From NCBI RefSeq assembly GCF_022549775.1, contig NZ_JAKZGP010000022.1, positions 1 to 64,000 on the forward strand: a stretch of 64,000 nucleotides of DNA. The letters run 5' to 3'. Below are positions 36,635 to 46,680 of this stretch, piece by piece (position 1 is the first letter of the stretch; every line of letters starts with the position of its first letter). Position numbers and translations under genes: made by a program. The notes beneath the pieces were generated by a model, which worked only from the letters and a program-made list of their open reading frames with translations, did no database searches and was not told the DNA's origin. This stretch comes from Belliella filtrata (GTDB taxonomy: Bacteria; Bacteroidota; Bacteroidia; Cytophagales; Cyclobacteriaceae).

Positions 36635-36665
36635 CGTTAGTACTGGCTCATAATTTAAGTCAAAT

Positions 36666-36705
36666 AAAAAACTCCCCGATCATTTTTGACCGGGGAGTTT
36701 TTTTT
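36666..36705. terminator. Bidirectional terminator overlapping the gcvP stop
   Basis: CTCCCCGATC (36672-36681) and GACCGGGGAG (36688-36697) form a stem with one A-C mismatch, flanked by A6 on the left and T8 on the right. It can terminate in both directions. The gcvP stop codon (36706-36704) overlaps the T tract, so on the minus strand gcvP termination begins immediately after translation ends. Confidence 0.85.
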
Positions 36706-39595
36706 ATTCTACTTCCGAAGCATACTCCTCGACAGGAATACAGCTACAGATCAAATTCCTATCTCCATATGCGGAGTCTATTCTTCTCACCGAAGGCCAG
36801 AACTTATTCGCTTTGACATATGACAAAGGATAAACTGCCTTTTCCCTAGAATAAGGAAGTTCCCAACTATCCGCCAATGCGAGAGCTGCAGTATGAGGCG
36901 CATTTTTCAACACATTATTTTCTTTATCGACTACCCCATCATATATTTCCTGAATCTCAGCTCTGATAGCGATCATGGCATCACAGAATCTATCCAATTC
37001 AGAAACTGTCTCTGACTCGGTAGGTTCTACCATCAAAGTTCCTGCAACAGGGAAAGATACAGTAGGTGCGTGGAACCCATAGTCCATCAGCCTCTTTGCA
37101 ATATCTTCCACTTCTATGCCTACTTCTTTGAAAGCCCTGCAATCAAGAATCATCTCGTGAGCTGCTCTCCCACCTGTACCTGTATAAAGGATTGGGAAAT
37201 GAGACTCAAGCCTTGTTTTGATGTAGTTAGCATTAAGAATAGCCATTTTCGTAGCATTGGTCAAGCCATCTCCACCCATCATTGCGATATAGGCATAAGA
37301 AATCGGCAATATACTAGCGCTTCCAAATGGTGCAGCTGAGACTGCATGAATAGCTTGCGTACCGCCAGTTTTAACCAAAGGATTTCCTGGTAAAAATGGT
37401 ACAAGCTGCTTGGCCACAGAAATTGGCCCCATACCTGGACCTCCTCCACCATGAGGGATGCAGAAGGTTTTGTGAAGATTGAGGTGACACACATCTGCCC
37501 CTATCAAGCCTGGACTTGTCAATCCCACTTGCGCATTCATGTTGGCTCCATCCATATATACTTGACCACCATGCTCATGAATCACTTGACAAATTTCCTG
37601 AATGGCTTCTTCAAATACCCCATGAGTAGATGGATAAGTTACCATCAAGCAAGCCAAATTATTGCTATGAGCTTCAGCTTTTGATATAAGGTCTTCTACA
37701 TCAATATTGCCCATTTCATCACATTTCACTAGCACCACTTTCATTCCTGCCATCACTGCTGATGCCGGATTCGTACCATGTGCAGAAGTAGGGATCAATG
37801 CAATATCTCTATGGTGATCTCCTCTACTCTGATGATATGCTCTGATAACCATAAGACCTGCATATTCCCCCTGTGCACCAGAGTTAGGCTGTAGAGAAGT
37901 ATCTGCAAATCCTGTGATTTCAGAAAGCCAATTTCTCAAGTTCTGGAACATTTCATAATACCCAGCTGCCTGATCTTGCGGACAAAACGGATGTAACTGA
38001 CCAAACTCTGGCCATGTCACTGGAATCATTTCTGCCGTAGCGTTGAGCTTCATGGTACATGACCCTAAAGAGATCATCGAATGAACAAGTGATAAATCCT
38101 TGTTTTCTAATCTTTTGATATATCTCAGCATTTCATGCTCTGCATGAAACTGATTGAATACAGGATGGTCTAGAAACTCGGAAGTTCTCGCTAATCCACC
38201 TGGAAGATTGATTTCCAAACTCTCGATAAGTTCATCCCAATTGATAGTGACCTTTTGGCTAGTAGACTTGGCAAACACCTCAACTACTGCCTGAGCATCT
38301 TCCAGCGTCTTCGCTTCGTCAAAAGACAAGAATATAGCTCCAGGCTCATACCTGAAGTTCATTTCGGAAGACAAGGCAAAAGCCTGAACCTTAGCTTGCT
38401 GCACATCATCCACCTTGATCTTAATGGTATCAAAAAACGATTTATTCTCTTGTTCAAACCCCAGTTTTGACAATGCTTTGGCAGTCAACTGAGCCAAACC
38501 ATGTGTCCTACCAGCAATTTCTTTCAAGCCTTTTGGTCCATGATAAACGGCATAAAATCCAGCCATTACAGCTAATAGTACTTGAGCAGTACAAATATTG
38601 GAAGTTGCCTTTTCTCTTTTGATATGCTGCTCTCTGGTCTGAAGTGCCATACGATAAGCCTTGTTACCATCCTTATCTACAGATACACCAATGATCCTAC
38701 CTGGCACTTGTCTTTTATAAGCTTCTTTGGTAGCGAAAAAAGCTGCATGAGGTCCACCAAAGCCCATAGGAACACCAAATCGCTGACTCGTCCCGATCAC
38801 CACATCTGCCCCCATTTCTCCTGGAGGAGTCAACAAGGTCAAAGCGAGTAAATCTGTTGCAAAAGCTGTCAAGACATTACTTTCCTTAGCAGAAGCCACC
38901 AAAGACGCATGATCTATAGCCTCACCATCAAGGTTCGGGTACTGTAGAAGTACACCAAACAAAGCAGGGTCGGTCAAATCCAGTTCAGACAAAGGTGCTA
39001 TTACCAGCTCTATTCCAATCGGTGCAGATCGCGTGATCAGAAGGTCTTTGGTTTGCGGGAAAATTTTCTCATCCACAAAAAACTTATTGGCTGACTTTTT
39101 CTCTCTTGGTTTTGAAGCGAATAACATGGTCATTGCTTCAGCTGCAGCTGTAGCTTCATCAAGTAGAGATGCATTTGCCATTTCCATCCCTGTAAGCTCC
39201 ATCACTGTTGTCTGATAATTGATGAGAGCTTCAAGTCTGCCTTGGGCGATTTCCGCTTGGTAAGGAGTATATGCTGTATACCATCCTGGGTTTTCCAACA
39301 CATTTCTCAGAATCACTCCTGGTACAATGGTGTCATAATACCCTAAACCAATAAATGATTTGAAGATCTTATTCTTTGAGGCCAATTCCTTAAAAGCCTT
39401 CAAAAAGCTGGCTTCTGACTTAGCTGTTGGAAGATCCAAAGCTTTTGTAGATTGGATTGATTTTGGTATCGTCTGATCGATCAATTCCTCTAAGGAGTTC
39501 GCGCCGATCTTGTCCAGCATCATGGCAATATCTTCTGATGAAGGGCCGTTGTGCCTATTTTCAAATTTGGTAGTTGGAGAAAGATTAATCTTCAT
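36704..39595 (-). CDS. gcvP: Glycine dehydrogenase (decarboxylating), glycine cleavage P protein
   Basis: The 963-residue P protein of the glycine cleavage system, a PLP enzyme that decarboxylates glycine and passes the aminomethyl group to the lipoyl arm of GcvH. The length fits the fused P1-P2 type. The N-terminus has '[21 protein letters not shown]'. The PLP lysine is Lys709 in '[21 protein letters not shown]'. Other typical parts are '[17 protein letters not shown]' and '[12 protein letters not shown]'. No gcvH or gcvT lies nearby, as is common in Bacteroidota. An exact -7 element lies 57 nt upstream and a strong terminator follows. Confidence 0.97.
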   Translation of the reverse strand: MKINLSPTTKFENRHNGPSSEDIAMMLDKIGANSLEELIDQTIPKSIQSTKALDLPTAKSEASFLKAFKELASKNKIFKSFIGLGYYDTIVPGVILRNVLENPGWYTAYTPYQAEIAQGRLEALINYQTTVMELTGMEMANASLLDEATAAAEAMTMLFASKPREKKSANKFFVDEKIFPQTKDLLITRSAPIGIELVIAPLSELDLTDPALFGVLLQYPNLDGEAIDHASLVASAKESNVLTAFATDLLALTLLTPPGEMGADVVIGTSQRFGVPMGFGGPHAAFFATKEAYKRQVPGRIIGVSVDKDGNKAYRMALQTREQHIKREKATSNICTAQVLLAVMAGFYAVYHGPKGLKEIAGRTHGLAQLTAKALSKLGFEQENKSFFDTIKIKVDDVQQAKVQAFALSSEMNFRYEPGAIFLSFDEAKTLEDAQAVVEVFAKSTSQKVTINWDELIESLEINLPGGLARTSEFLDHPVFNQFHAEHEMLRYIKRLENKDLSLVHSMISLGSCTMKLNATAEMIPVTWPEFGQLHPFCPQDQAAGYYEMFQNLRNWLSEITGFADTSLQPNSGAQGEYAGLMVIRAYHQSRGDHHRDIALIPTSAHGTNPASAVMAGMKVVLVKCDEMGNIDVEDLISKAEAHSNNLACLMVTYPSTHGVFEEAIQEICQVIHEHGGQVYMDGANMNAQVGLTSPGLIGADVCHLNLHKTFCIPHGGGGPGMGPISVAKQLVPFLPGNPLVKTGGTQAIHAVSAAPFGSASILPISYAYIAMMGGDGLTNATKMAILNANYIKTRLESHFPILYTGTGGRAAHEMILDCRAFKEVGIEVEDIAKRLMDYGFHAPTVSFPVAGTLMVEPTESETVSELDRFCDAMIAIRAEIQEIYDGVVDKENNVLKNAPHTAALALADSWELPYSREKAVYPLSYVKANKFWPSVRRIDSAYGDRNLICSCIPVEEYASEVE

Positions 39596-39652
39596 AATCA
39601 GTATGGTAAAGGAAAATTATTCGGGTTATATCCTCTATGGAATTGAGAAGTG

Positions 39653-39660
39653 CAAAGGTA
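39653..39660 (-). promoter_or_regulatory. TAnnTTTG -7 element of gcvP
   Basis: On the minus strand TACCTTTG (39660-39653) matches the consensus exactly, with about 57 nt to the ATG. The -33 region is A/T-rich without a clear TTG. I saw no glycine-riboswitch structure in the leader by eye. Confidence 0.5.
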
Positions 39661-39800
39661 TAAATTATTGAATCAAATTGAATTGATGTCTTCAAGATTT
39701 ATCTCTTAAAACAGTTCAAATTGATAAACGGTTTTAAACTGTTGGGAATAATTTTTAAGTTTGGTATTATTTTATTGAAATAACCATCAGAATATAACTT

Positions 39801-41297
39801 ATGAAGAGAAATTACTGGGTAGCGGGATTGCTATCGTTGTGTCTGACCTGGCAGGTTAGTGCTCAAGATGCCACAGTGCTGAAGTATGCTGAATTGATCA
39901 CAGCTGAAGGATTAGAGGAAAAACTAACTTACTTGGCTTCTGATGAGCTGGAGGGAAGGGATACAGGAGAAAAAGGCCAAAAAATGGCAGCCGAATATTT
40001 GGCCAATCACTATAAAAATCTAGGTCTTGTTGGCCCAGTGAATGGTGATTATTTACAGAAATTCAACTTAGCATCCGTGACTTTTTCTGATGTCAACCTA
40101 ACAGTAGGAAAACAAAAATTAGTAAACAACGAAGATTTTGTATTCATTGGTGACGGAGATATGAAGAAAGCTGCAAAAGCTGACTTGGTTTTCTTGGGCT
40201 TGGCATCTGAAGAGAATTTAGCAAAGGTTGACGTAAAAGGTAAGCTTGTTGGGCTTTGGGCTATTGGAGCAAGAGCCCAAACGGTAGTGAGTGACGTCAT
40301 GGAAGCAGGAGCTGCGGGTATAGTGATCGTCACTATGGAAGGACAAGCCAATTTTGACAGACTTGCAAATAGATACAAATCCCTGAGTGGAAGAGGAAGA
40401 TTGGGCTTCGAGCAACCGTCCAAACAAGAACCGATTTTCTTGATCAGTTCTGACAAAATGTCCTCTCTGTTTGAAACTCCAGTAGAAATCCTTAAAGAAG
40501 CTGCTAAAAACAATCCTGAGTCAATCAAAGCTCAAAAAGCAAGCTACTTGATCAAAAAGACAACAAAACTAGTCCCTACCGAGAATGTAATGGGCTATCT
40601 GGAAGGTACTGATAAGAAAGACGAAGTATTGGTCATCTCTTCACACTATGATCACACTGGCATCGATAGCCAAGGGAGAATCAACAATGGGGCTGATGAT
40701 GATGGTTCAGGAACTGTGTCGGTAATGCAGATCGCAGAAGCTTTTGCTGCTGCCGCCAAAGATGGTATCAAGCCAAGAAGAAGCATTCTTTTCCTAAATG
40801 TAACTGGGGAAGAAAAAGGACTATTGGGCTCTGAATATTACTCTAACAATCCGATCTTCCCACTTGAAAATACGGTAAACAATATCAATATCGACATGGT
40901 TGGAAGAATTGATTATGAATACCAAGATGCAGAAGATCAGGACTATGTATATGTAATCGGTTCAGAGATGCTTTCTTCCCACTTGAAAGTAATCAACGAA
41001 TACAACAACATTACTTACACAGGCTTGAAACTGGATTACAGGTATGATGCTGAAGATGATCCAAATAGATTCTACTATAGATCTGACCATTACAATTTTG
41101 CTAAGCACAATATCCCTGTAATATTCTTCTTCAATGGCGTACACGATGATTATCATCAGCACACAGATACTGTCGACAAGATCGAATTCCCATTGATGAC
41201 TAAAAGAGCCAAGTTGATCTTCCATACTTCATGGGATCTAGCCAACAGAGACGAAAGAACACCTGTAGACGGTACGAATACAAGAACGGATAGATAA
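39801..41297 (+). CDS. M28-family zinc aminopeptidase, exported
   Basis: A 498-residue metallopeptidase of family M28 (di-zinc aminopeptidases). The signal peptide is MKRNYWVAGLLSLCLTWQVSAQ. A PA-like insert (about residues 125-230) precedes the catalytic domain. Zinc ligands can be placed at His in 'SSHYDHTGI', the bridging Asp in 'NNGADDDGSGT', the catalytic and ligand glutamates in 'VTGEEKGLLGSEYY', Asp in 'NINIDMVGRID' and His in 'YHQHTDTVDKIEF'. It is likely periplasmic or secreted and used for peptide breakdown. It is not in an obvious operon, and a terminator follows. Confidence 0.9.
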   Translation: MKRNYWVAGLLSLCLTWQVSAQDATVLKYAELITAEGLEEKLTYLASDELEGRDTGEKGQKMAAEYLANHYKNLGLVGPVNGDYLQKFNLASVTFSDVNLTVGKQKLVNNEDFVFIGDGDMKKAAKADLVFLGLASEENLAKVDVKGKLVGLWAIGARAQTVVSDVMEAGAAGIVIVTMEGQANFDRLANRYKSLSGRGRLGFEQPSKQEPIFLISSDKMSSLFETPVEILKEAAKNNPESIKAQKASYLIKKTTKLVPTENVMGYLEGTDKKDEVLVISSHYDHTGIDSQGRINNGADDDGSGTVSVMQIAEAFAAAAKDGIKPRRSILFLNVTGEEKGLLGSEYYSNNPIFPLENTVNNINIDMVGRIDYEYQDAEDQDYVYVIGSEMLSSHLKVINEYNNITYTGLKLDYRYDAEDDPNRFYYRSDHYNFAKHNIPVIFFFNGVHDDYHQHTDTVDKIEFPLMTKRAKLIFHTSWDLANRDERTPVDGTNTRTDR

Positions 41298-41374
41298 CTT
41301 TGAATTTTTACAAAGTGTAAAGAACTAGGTAATCTTTTTAAAGCTTGCTTTTAAAGGAGATAAACTAGAATAGG

Positions 41375-41418
41375 TCCCCTTTGACTTTTAGGAAAGTTGA
41401 AGGGGATTTTTGTTTTTT
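41375..41418 (+). terminator. Intrinsic terminator after the M28 peptidase
   Basis: TCCCCTT (41375-41381) pairs with AAGGGGA (41400-41406), with further internal pairing, and is followed by a T-rich tail to 41418. Confidence 0.75.
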
Positions 41419-41543
41419 GTGATTATTGACCTAATTACACTTTTAATTCAATGAGACCCGAAGGTTAATTCCTAACAAAACACTTGACAGCTATTGTCAC
41501 GTAGAATTATAAAAATCCTTCAGAAAACAATTAAATTGCTTCA

Positions 41544-41849
41544 ATGAAAAAGAATTTCAGAGATATTATCCATAAAAGTGAGGATGCGATATTGGTAGAT
41601 TTCTATGCTGACTGGTGTGCCCCATGTCAGACGATGACACCTATATTGGAAGAAGTCATCGAAGAGGTAGGAGGAAAGATCAAACTTTTCAAGCTCAACA
41701 TAGATAAAAATCCCCAAGTTGCCCAGCAGTTTGCTGTACGATCGATCCCTCATTTCATACTTTTTAAGCGAGGTAAAATCCTTTGGAGAAAAGGAGGTTA
41801 CATAACCAAGCGTGACTTGATCAAGTCACTAAATGGTTTTTTGGGGTGA
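41544..41849 (+). CDS. Thioredoxin
   Basis: A 101-residue thioredoxin-fold protein with the redox motif WCAPC (Trp24, Cys25, Cys28) in 'VDFYADWCAPCQTMTPIL'. The cis-proline is in 'VRSIPHFILF'. There is no signal peptide, so it should act as a cytoplasmic dithiol reductant, slightly shorter than E. coli TrxA. The middle position Ala of CAPC differs from the CGPC of TrxA. It lies alone between a terminator and the frameshifted gene. Confidence 0.92.
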   Translation: MKKNFRDIIHKSEDAILVDFYADWCAPCQTMTPILEEVIEEVGGKIKLFKLNIDKNPQVAQQFAVRSIPHFILFKRGKILWRKGGYITKRDLIKSLNGFLG

Positions 41850-41920
41850 ATTGACGAGAAATAATCTTTGAGTTCTTTTAAGTTTTTATTAGTTTAGTGA
41901 TTCACCAGATGTATTTACCA

Positions 41921-42732
41921 ATGGCCAGAATATTTTCAATTTGCCTTTTTTTTATTCTTGTACAGGCAAAGGCTCAAGATCGTAAAATCATCCAATTGGA
42001 CGAACACAAAATTGACTTAAAAGAAAGCTCAAGAGAACACCAATACAACAAGCTTATCAATAAAAGAATTGGAGACATTCATGTAGATCGAATCCTGGGC
42101 TTGAATAATAAAACTGTTGAAACTATAACAAAGCATTTTGAGGGAGACGTCATAGTGAAGGAAGTAACTGAAAAATTTGATCAATTTGACAATAGAATTG
42201 AAATAGAAGTAGCTGATTAATTACTGGAATTTCATCTCTGTCTTATATCAGAAATGACTCCATTTTAGTCCAATACAATACTTTACCCAATTCTAACGCT
42301 GGAATAAAGTATGTGGATAATCAAGAATTAATATTAACCAGCAATGATTTTTATCCATCTATCAACAAAGAGAAAATAAGCATCCCTCAACTGATAAAGG
42401 AGACGATGAATATTTATATGCCTAAAGGCCAAAGTACCAATCACATTTTAAAGCTTGGTTTTTTAATCAATGAACATGGGGAAGTTGAAGACTTTCAATT
42501 GTTGAATGACAGAAAAAATACCTATAGCATCAAAAAAAATGCACTTTCTGTTTTGCAAGAAAAAGATATTGAATTCAAGCCAGCTTTAGACTTAGACGGA
42601 AAACCAACAACTAGGTGGCTATACTTTACTATCAATCAAACTTTTAAGTCTGAATCGAAATTCACATATCTTTTTGGAAAAAAAATTCACAATGGGGTCT
42701 ATGTAAAAGCATGCTCATTAAAAAAAGTTTAA
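41921..42732 (+). pseudogene. Exported protein with TonB C-terminal-like domain, frameshifted
   Basis: Two reading frames look like the halves of one former gene. The first runs from the ATG at 41921 (or 41897) with a signal peptide, MARIFSICLFFILVQAKAQ, to a stop at 42220. The second frame is open from just after that point; translation without a start gives 'LITGISSLSYIRNDSILVQYN' and then a domain like TonB_C (about 42370-42700): 'IPQLIKETMNIYMPKGQS' and 'LKLGFLINEHGEVEDFQLLND'. Loss of a single T at about 42217 (GATTTAATT to GATTAATT) would explain the break. A GTG at 42313 could only start a partial domain. A sequencing error is the alternative. A bidirectional terminator follows the second part. 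Confidence 0.7.
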
Positions 42733-42783
42733 TGCTCCAGTGTCCTTAGAATTTCTCAAGCTTATCTTTTTGGAAAAGAATTA

Positions 42784-42819
42784 AAAAAACCTCCCCAAAT
42801 ACATTTGAGGAGGTTTTTA
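42784..42819. terminator. Bidirectional terminator between the frameshifted gene and the M14 pair
   Basis: AAACCTCC (42787-42794) pairs with GGAGGTTT (42809-42816), with an inner CAAAT/ATTTG pairing and A and T tracts on either side. It can serve both the plus-strand gene ending at 42732 and the minus-strand M14 gene ending at 42876. Confidence 0.8.
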
Positions 42820-42875
42820 TCTAGGCTTTAAGTTTTTCTAGGTATTTTATTTCGGAAAATAGATTTGCAAATTCA

Positions 42876-44624
42876 TCACTTCTTCCATGTCGCTTTGCCA
42901 CCTTTGGCGGAGTCTACAGTGATACTGTAGTTCCCTCCCCCGCTGACGATCCAGCGAACTTTCACAGCGCTCATACCAGGAATATTTTCTACAGCTATTT
43001 TTTCTGGATTTACTTTTTGCTCCGTGACTTTATTGAAGTCTTCATTTTCCACTGTGAATGCAGCGATAGCTTTTGCTCCTGACAAAGTCACATAATCAGG
43101 TCTTTCGATTTTGTATTTCAAATCCTGACTAGAGTGGGTAGGGATCATTCGCTCGTTGTAAATCGTAGCGGTGATTTCTTTCAACCCTCCACCTAGGTCT
43201 TTTTCATTTACTTCCGTCACACTCAACTTTGGGGTATGGTAAGCATGAAGGATGGAAAAAGCTGCATTTCTATGCGCATCTTGCTCCAGCAAGAAGCCAG
43301 GATGTAGTCTTCCAAAGTTCTTCTTGAATCCACCGATTTCTACTTTTCCAAATTGTGGGTGATCATACTCTTTCCAATCTACAAATGCATCTCCGAAAGT
43401 CAGGTATTTGTCCACTTTCATCTGCTCATCTTGATTGCCTCGTCCTGCATTTTCATGAAAATAAAGGTAAGAAGTCATCAGCTCGTTGGAGTATGTGAAG
43501 ATCCCTCTTCCTCCGTAGAACCAATCCAGCTGTCCTCCGAATACTGAGTACAGATCTTTGTAAACAACCAAATACCTGTAACCAGGCATAAACTCCTCGC
43601 CTTTCTTTGCAATGGCATCATAGATCCTCACGTCAGTAGCATTGTATGTGTTGAGATCTTCCTCGGCACCTGGCCCTCTGAGGATCATACCACCATAGTT
43701 GTGATAAGATTGTGCTGCTGCGATATTTGGGTGTTCCATTACAAACTCCATCACGACTCTATTCTCAGGTACAGTAAATGGATATCTCAACGCACCACTT
43801 TGAACGTAATCGGGCTGCCAGTTCCATCCCCAGTCTCTATTTGGGTCATAATAGCCAATACCGTCATCGTTGACACGACCATCACCATCCCTATCGAGTC
43901 CCTCTTGACCTAGCATTTCGTACTCACCTTTTTCATCAAGCCCTACTCTGATAAGCTTCCTAGGATCCATTGGATCTTTGATCATATTACCATAAGGTGA
44001 CTTTCTGATCATCTGCGTAATGTTTCCATCTCCATCCAAATCATCCATCGGATCTTCACCAAATTCTCCATCTCCATCATTGTCAAACACCATCATTCCA
44101 GATCTTGGTGTATTGCCATTGTTTGGTCCAGTCATGAAATAGTCATGCGCATCAGGATTGATAGTAGGAGCAAAGTAGAATGTCTTGTCTTTTAACAACT
44201 CTGTGATGAAGTCTAACTCTCCATGCATCTCCATTAGATACCAAGCTGTATACAGGGTGAATTCAGTACCTTGAATTTCATTGGAGTGAATGTTTCCATC
44301 AATCCACATGGCAGGCTTATCCTCAGGCTTGCCTGTCTTAAAGTCTGTCACTGTCAGTACCCAAATGTCATTGCCCTCATAAGATTTTCCAATACTCTCA
44401 AGCTTTACCAGATTTGGATGCTTAGCGACCATGTCTTTCATGATCTCAAGTAGTGCCTTGTTGGTATGGTATCTATTCCAAGAGACTTGAACTTTCGGGT
44501 TGTGCGGTGTTCCAGCAGCACGAAAGTACCTGCCATCGGCGACCTGTGCCTCGGAAACTTGAGCCCCACCTATGCACATAGCTGCTCCAAGAGCCGTTTT
44601 ATATATCCAGTTTTTAATTTTCAT
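42876..44624 (-). CDS. M14-family zinc carboxypeptidase with calcium-binding loops, exported
   Basis: A 582-residue exported M14 metallopeptidase. The zinc motif HxxE is 'NIHSNE' (His113, Glu116), the third ligand is in 'AQSYHNYGGM', and the catalytic Glu candidate is in 'FTYSNELMTSY'. Inserted in the catalytic domain (about residues 175-255) are EF-hand-like loops, 'DNDGDGEFGEDPMDDLDGDG' and 'DRDGDGRVNDDG', so calcium is likely needed for its fold. The N-terminus has a signal peptide ending near AQ. The C-terminal beta domain (about 470-582) ends in 'SVDSAKGGKATWKK'-like sequence. The paralogue lies just upstream (20 nt), so both are co-transcribed. Confidence 0.87.
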   Translation of the reverse strand: MKIKNWIYKTALGAAMCIGGAQVSEAQVADGRYFRAAGTPHNPKVQVSWNRYHTNKALLEIMKDMVAKHPNLVKLESIGKSYEGNDIWVLTVTDFKTGKPEDKPAMWIDGNIHSNEIQGTEFTLYTAWYLMEMHGELDFITELLKDKTFYFAPTINPDAHDYFMTGPNNGNTPRSGMMVFDNDGDGEFGEDPMDDLDGDGNITQMIRKSPYGNMIKDPMDPRKLIRVGLDEKGEYEMLGQEGLDRDGDGRVNDDGIGYYDPNRDWGWNWQPDYVQSGALRYPFTVPENRVVMEFVMEHPNIAAAQSYHNYGGMILRGPGAEEDLNTYNATDVRIYDAIAKKGEEFMPGYRYLVVYKDLYSVFGGQLDWFYGGRGIFTYSNELMTSYLYFHENAGRGNQDEQMKVDKYLTFGDAFVDWKEYDHPQFGKVEIGGFKKNFGRLHPGFLLEQDAHRNAAFSILHAYHTPKLSVTEVNEKDLGGGLKEITATIYNERMIPTHSSQDLKYKIERPDYVTLSGAKAIAAFTVENEDFNKVTEQKVNPEKIAVENIPGMSAVKVRWIVSGGGNYSITVDSAKGGKATWKK

Positions 44625-44643
44625 AACGCAAAATTTTCATTAA

Positions 44644-46260
44644 TTAGAGTTTCACATTCAAAGTTGCAAATCCAGCATGCGCTGCGCCAGCCTTGATATC
44701 TACAGATCCGCTTCCCTTTACTACCCAGCTAAGTGAGGTTTTCTCGAATGCACCTACACTTTTGATCAATTGGATTTTTTCTCCAGCTACTAGGTCTTTC
44801 TGATCTTTGGAAATGTCGACTCTGATCTTTCTAAGCCATCTAGATCGCTCTCCTAGCTCTGAATGTGTTGGTAATGGTGAGTTATTGAAAAGGTCTGCTG
44901 TGATCCTTGTCAATCCATTGCCTAGCTTTTCTGTTTTGACATTGTGAAACTCGAGTTTAGGCTGTAGGTCTGTCAACTTAAGGATAAAGTTGGTATGCTC
45001 TTCTGCGATCTCTGCTACTTTACTGAATGGAGGATTGTGCATTACAAATGGCTTGATTCCTCCTACCTCTACTTTTTGACCTGGAAAATCAGGATGATCA
45101 ACTGCCGTCCATGGGACAAAAACATCATTGATCCCTTCTTGCTCAGCCCAAGCCAAGAAGTTTGCTTCTGGGTTGCTGATCGCTTTTCCATCTGCATCTT
45201 TGACTTCTGGCACCCACCATCCAGGAGTACCGAAGCTTAACCTCCCAAAATGGAAATATGCCCACTGGAAAAAGTCACCATCAGTCCCTTGATTGTTTTG
45301 GTTATGCGCTTTTTGGGTTACTGTCTCATTGTATATTCCTGACACCATACCATTTATAGCAGCATCTTTGTTCAAAATAGTAGTGAGTATTCGTTTTCTT
45401 GAATCTCCTGCATTGTGTTTTAATGGTGCAGAGAGGTTGTTTGCTGGACTGAAAGTGACTATGGAGAAAATGTTCCATTGATCAAATAAATAATCAAGCA
45501 GAGCTCTAGACTCCACTTGAGACACTGCAAAATCTCCAGCAAGTGGTTCAAAAATTGGGAATTTATAAGTCAAAGACTTATTGAAAGCAATACCTTCAGC
45601 AAGGTCTTCTCCAAACTTACCATCTTTATCCTTGTCTAGACTTTCGGGCAACAACATGTAGCTACCTCGCTGACCTTTGGACCTATCTGACTTGATAAGA
45701 ACCCTATCATCATTTTCCAAAGTGATGTAATCGCCCATAGGGCTTTCCACTCGCATCATGGTAATAAAACCATCTTTATTGAGGTCCTCGTAGCCATCTT
45801 CACTTACTTGACCATCACGATCGTGGTCAACTTTGGCAGCATTTCCTCTTCTTTCGTACTTTAAAGATGCATGATACTGCTCATATGCGTCAGGAGACAT
45901 GTTTGGAAAGACATAGAAAGTAGTCTGCTCCAATTTATCTGCGTGATCCTTTACCAGCTTTTCGGCAAACTGCAAGGCCAGCTCTACACTCAAGACATGA
46001 AAACCCTCAACTCCACCTACAACGGCTATCCCAGGCTTATTGTCCATATCTCCCTTTCCTACTTTTAGCACCCAAATATCCTTACCACCTTCTGTTTTTG
46101 TTAAGGAAGTTAGTTTGGCGGGACTTCCACTGCCAGAGATGGCCTGAAGTCTTTGATTGACCTGACTCAAGGTAGGGTAATCTCCTTGAGCCATGCTAGT
46201 AGCAGAATGGGAACATAGCAGCCCTATTCCTGCAACCAATGACAGATAAATCTTCTTCAT
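44644..46260 (-). CDS. M14-like protein with altered zinc-binding residues, probably inactive
   Basis: A 538-residue exported paralogue of the downstream M14 peptidase. I use the ATG at 46260 (MKKIYLSLVAGIGLLCSHSA, signal peptide), because the in-frame ATG at 46335 adds a long non-signal leader. Where the active relative has HSNE, this one has EGFH (Glu85, His88), so the His and Glu are exchanged. The third His is missing from 'IVTFSPANNLSAPL'. Calcium-loop-like segments remain: 'DHDRDGQVSEDGYEDLNKDG' and 'DKDKDGKFGED'. The C-terminal domain is also related. It may be a non-catalytic partner or bind substrate or metal differently. Gene spacing of 20 nt implies a common transcript. Confidence 0.82.
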   Translation of the reverse strand: MKKIYLSLVAGIGLLCSHSATSMAQGDYPTLSQVNQRLQAISGSGSPAKLTSLTKTEGGKDIWVLKVGKGDMDNKPGIAVVGGVEGFHVLSVELALQFAEKLVKDHADKLEQTTFYVFPNMSPDAYEQYHASLKYERRGNAAKVDHDRDGQVSEDGYEDLNKDGFITMMRVESPMGDYITLENDDRVLIKSDRSKGQRGSYMLLPESLDKDKDGKFGEDLAEGIAFNKSLTYKFPIFEPLAGDFAVSQVESRALLDYLFDQWNIFSIVTFSPANNLSAPLKHNAGDSRKRILTTILNKDAAINGMVSGIYNETVTQKAHNQNNQGTDGDFFQWAYFHFGRLSFGTPGWWVPEVKDADGKAISNPEANFLAWAEQEGINDVFVPWTAVDHPDFPGQKVEVGGIKPFVMHNPPFSKVAEIAEEHTNFILKLTDLQPKLEFHNVKTEKLGNGLTRITADLFNNSPLPTHSELGERSRWLRKIRVDISKDQKDLVAGEKIQLIKSVGAFEKTSLSWVVKGSGSVDIKAGAAHAGFATLNVKL

Positions 46261-46522
46261 AAAGTTTAATTTGGTTATTGTATTGGCCAATGATATACTA
46301 CTTGGCGCAACTATGTTACGAAAAAAACAATTCAAAAATAAGTGCTCTTAGCTAGTACCAAGTATGTGAAATTTGAAAGGCGCTTTAAATGGATGAGTGG
46401 GAGAGATGTTAGAGATCAGATACAAGAGTTTTATGTACTAAGTATAATGTAATAAGTACCAAGTAAACTCAATCTACAATCTCTCGTAGAAGCAAAAGTC
46501 AAGATACAAGAACCAAGAGGAA

Positions 46523-46616
46523 AACCCGAAAGGGGTTAAATATTCAGTAGCTCCGAGTTTTGACTCGGGGGTCAAAGATGAAAGTTAAGGTTAAAAGCAC
46601 CAACCCCAGAGGGGTT
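46523..46616 (+). repeat. REP-like palindrome cluster, includes copy 2 of a dispersed repeat
   Basis: Three short palindromes follow one another: AACCC-GAAA-GGGGTT (46523-46537), CTCCGAGTTTTGACTCGGGG (46551-46570) and AACCCC-AGA-GGGGTT (46602-46616). The middle one is the related copy of the unit at 16898-16921. The surrounding spacer (46261-46680) has no gene. Words such as AGTACCAAGTA and ACTAAGTA recur in 46350-46470, which suggests degenerate repeats. This resembles REP-type intergenic elements, although no associated transposase is visible. Confidence 0.55.
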
Positions 46617-46680
46617 GAATTTCTTGAAAGAAGATAAAAAAGGTGTCAAATAAATTCAGGACCTGATATAGAGGCAAGAA

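Noticed and set aside
36666-36705. Riboswitch for gcvP
   Set aside because: The structure lies at the 3' end of gcvP and is a simple A/T-flanked hairpin; it is a terminator, not a leader element.
46335-46680. Insertion sequence remnant
   Set aside because: There is no transposase-like frame, no target duplication and no terminal inverted repeat pair; only short palindromes and repeated words are visible.
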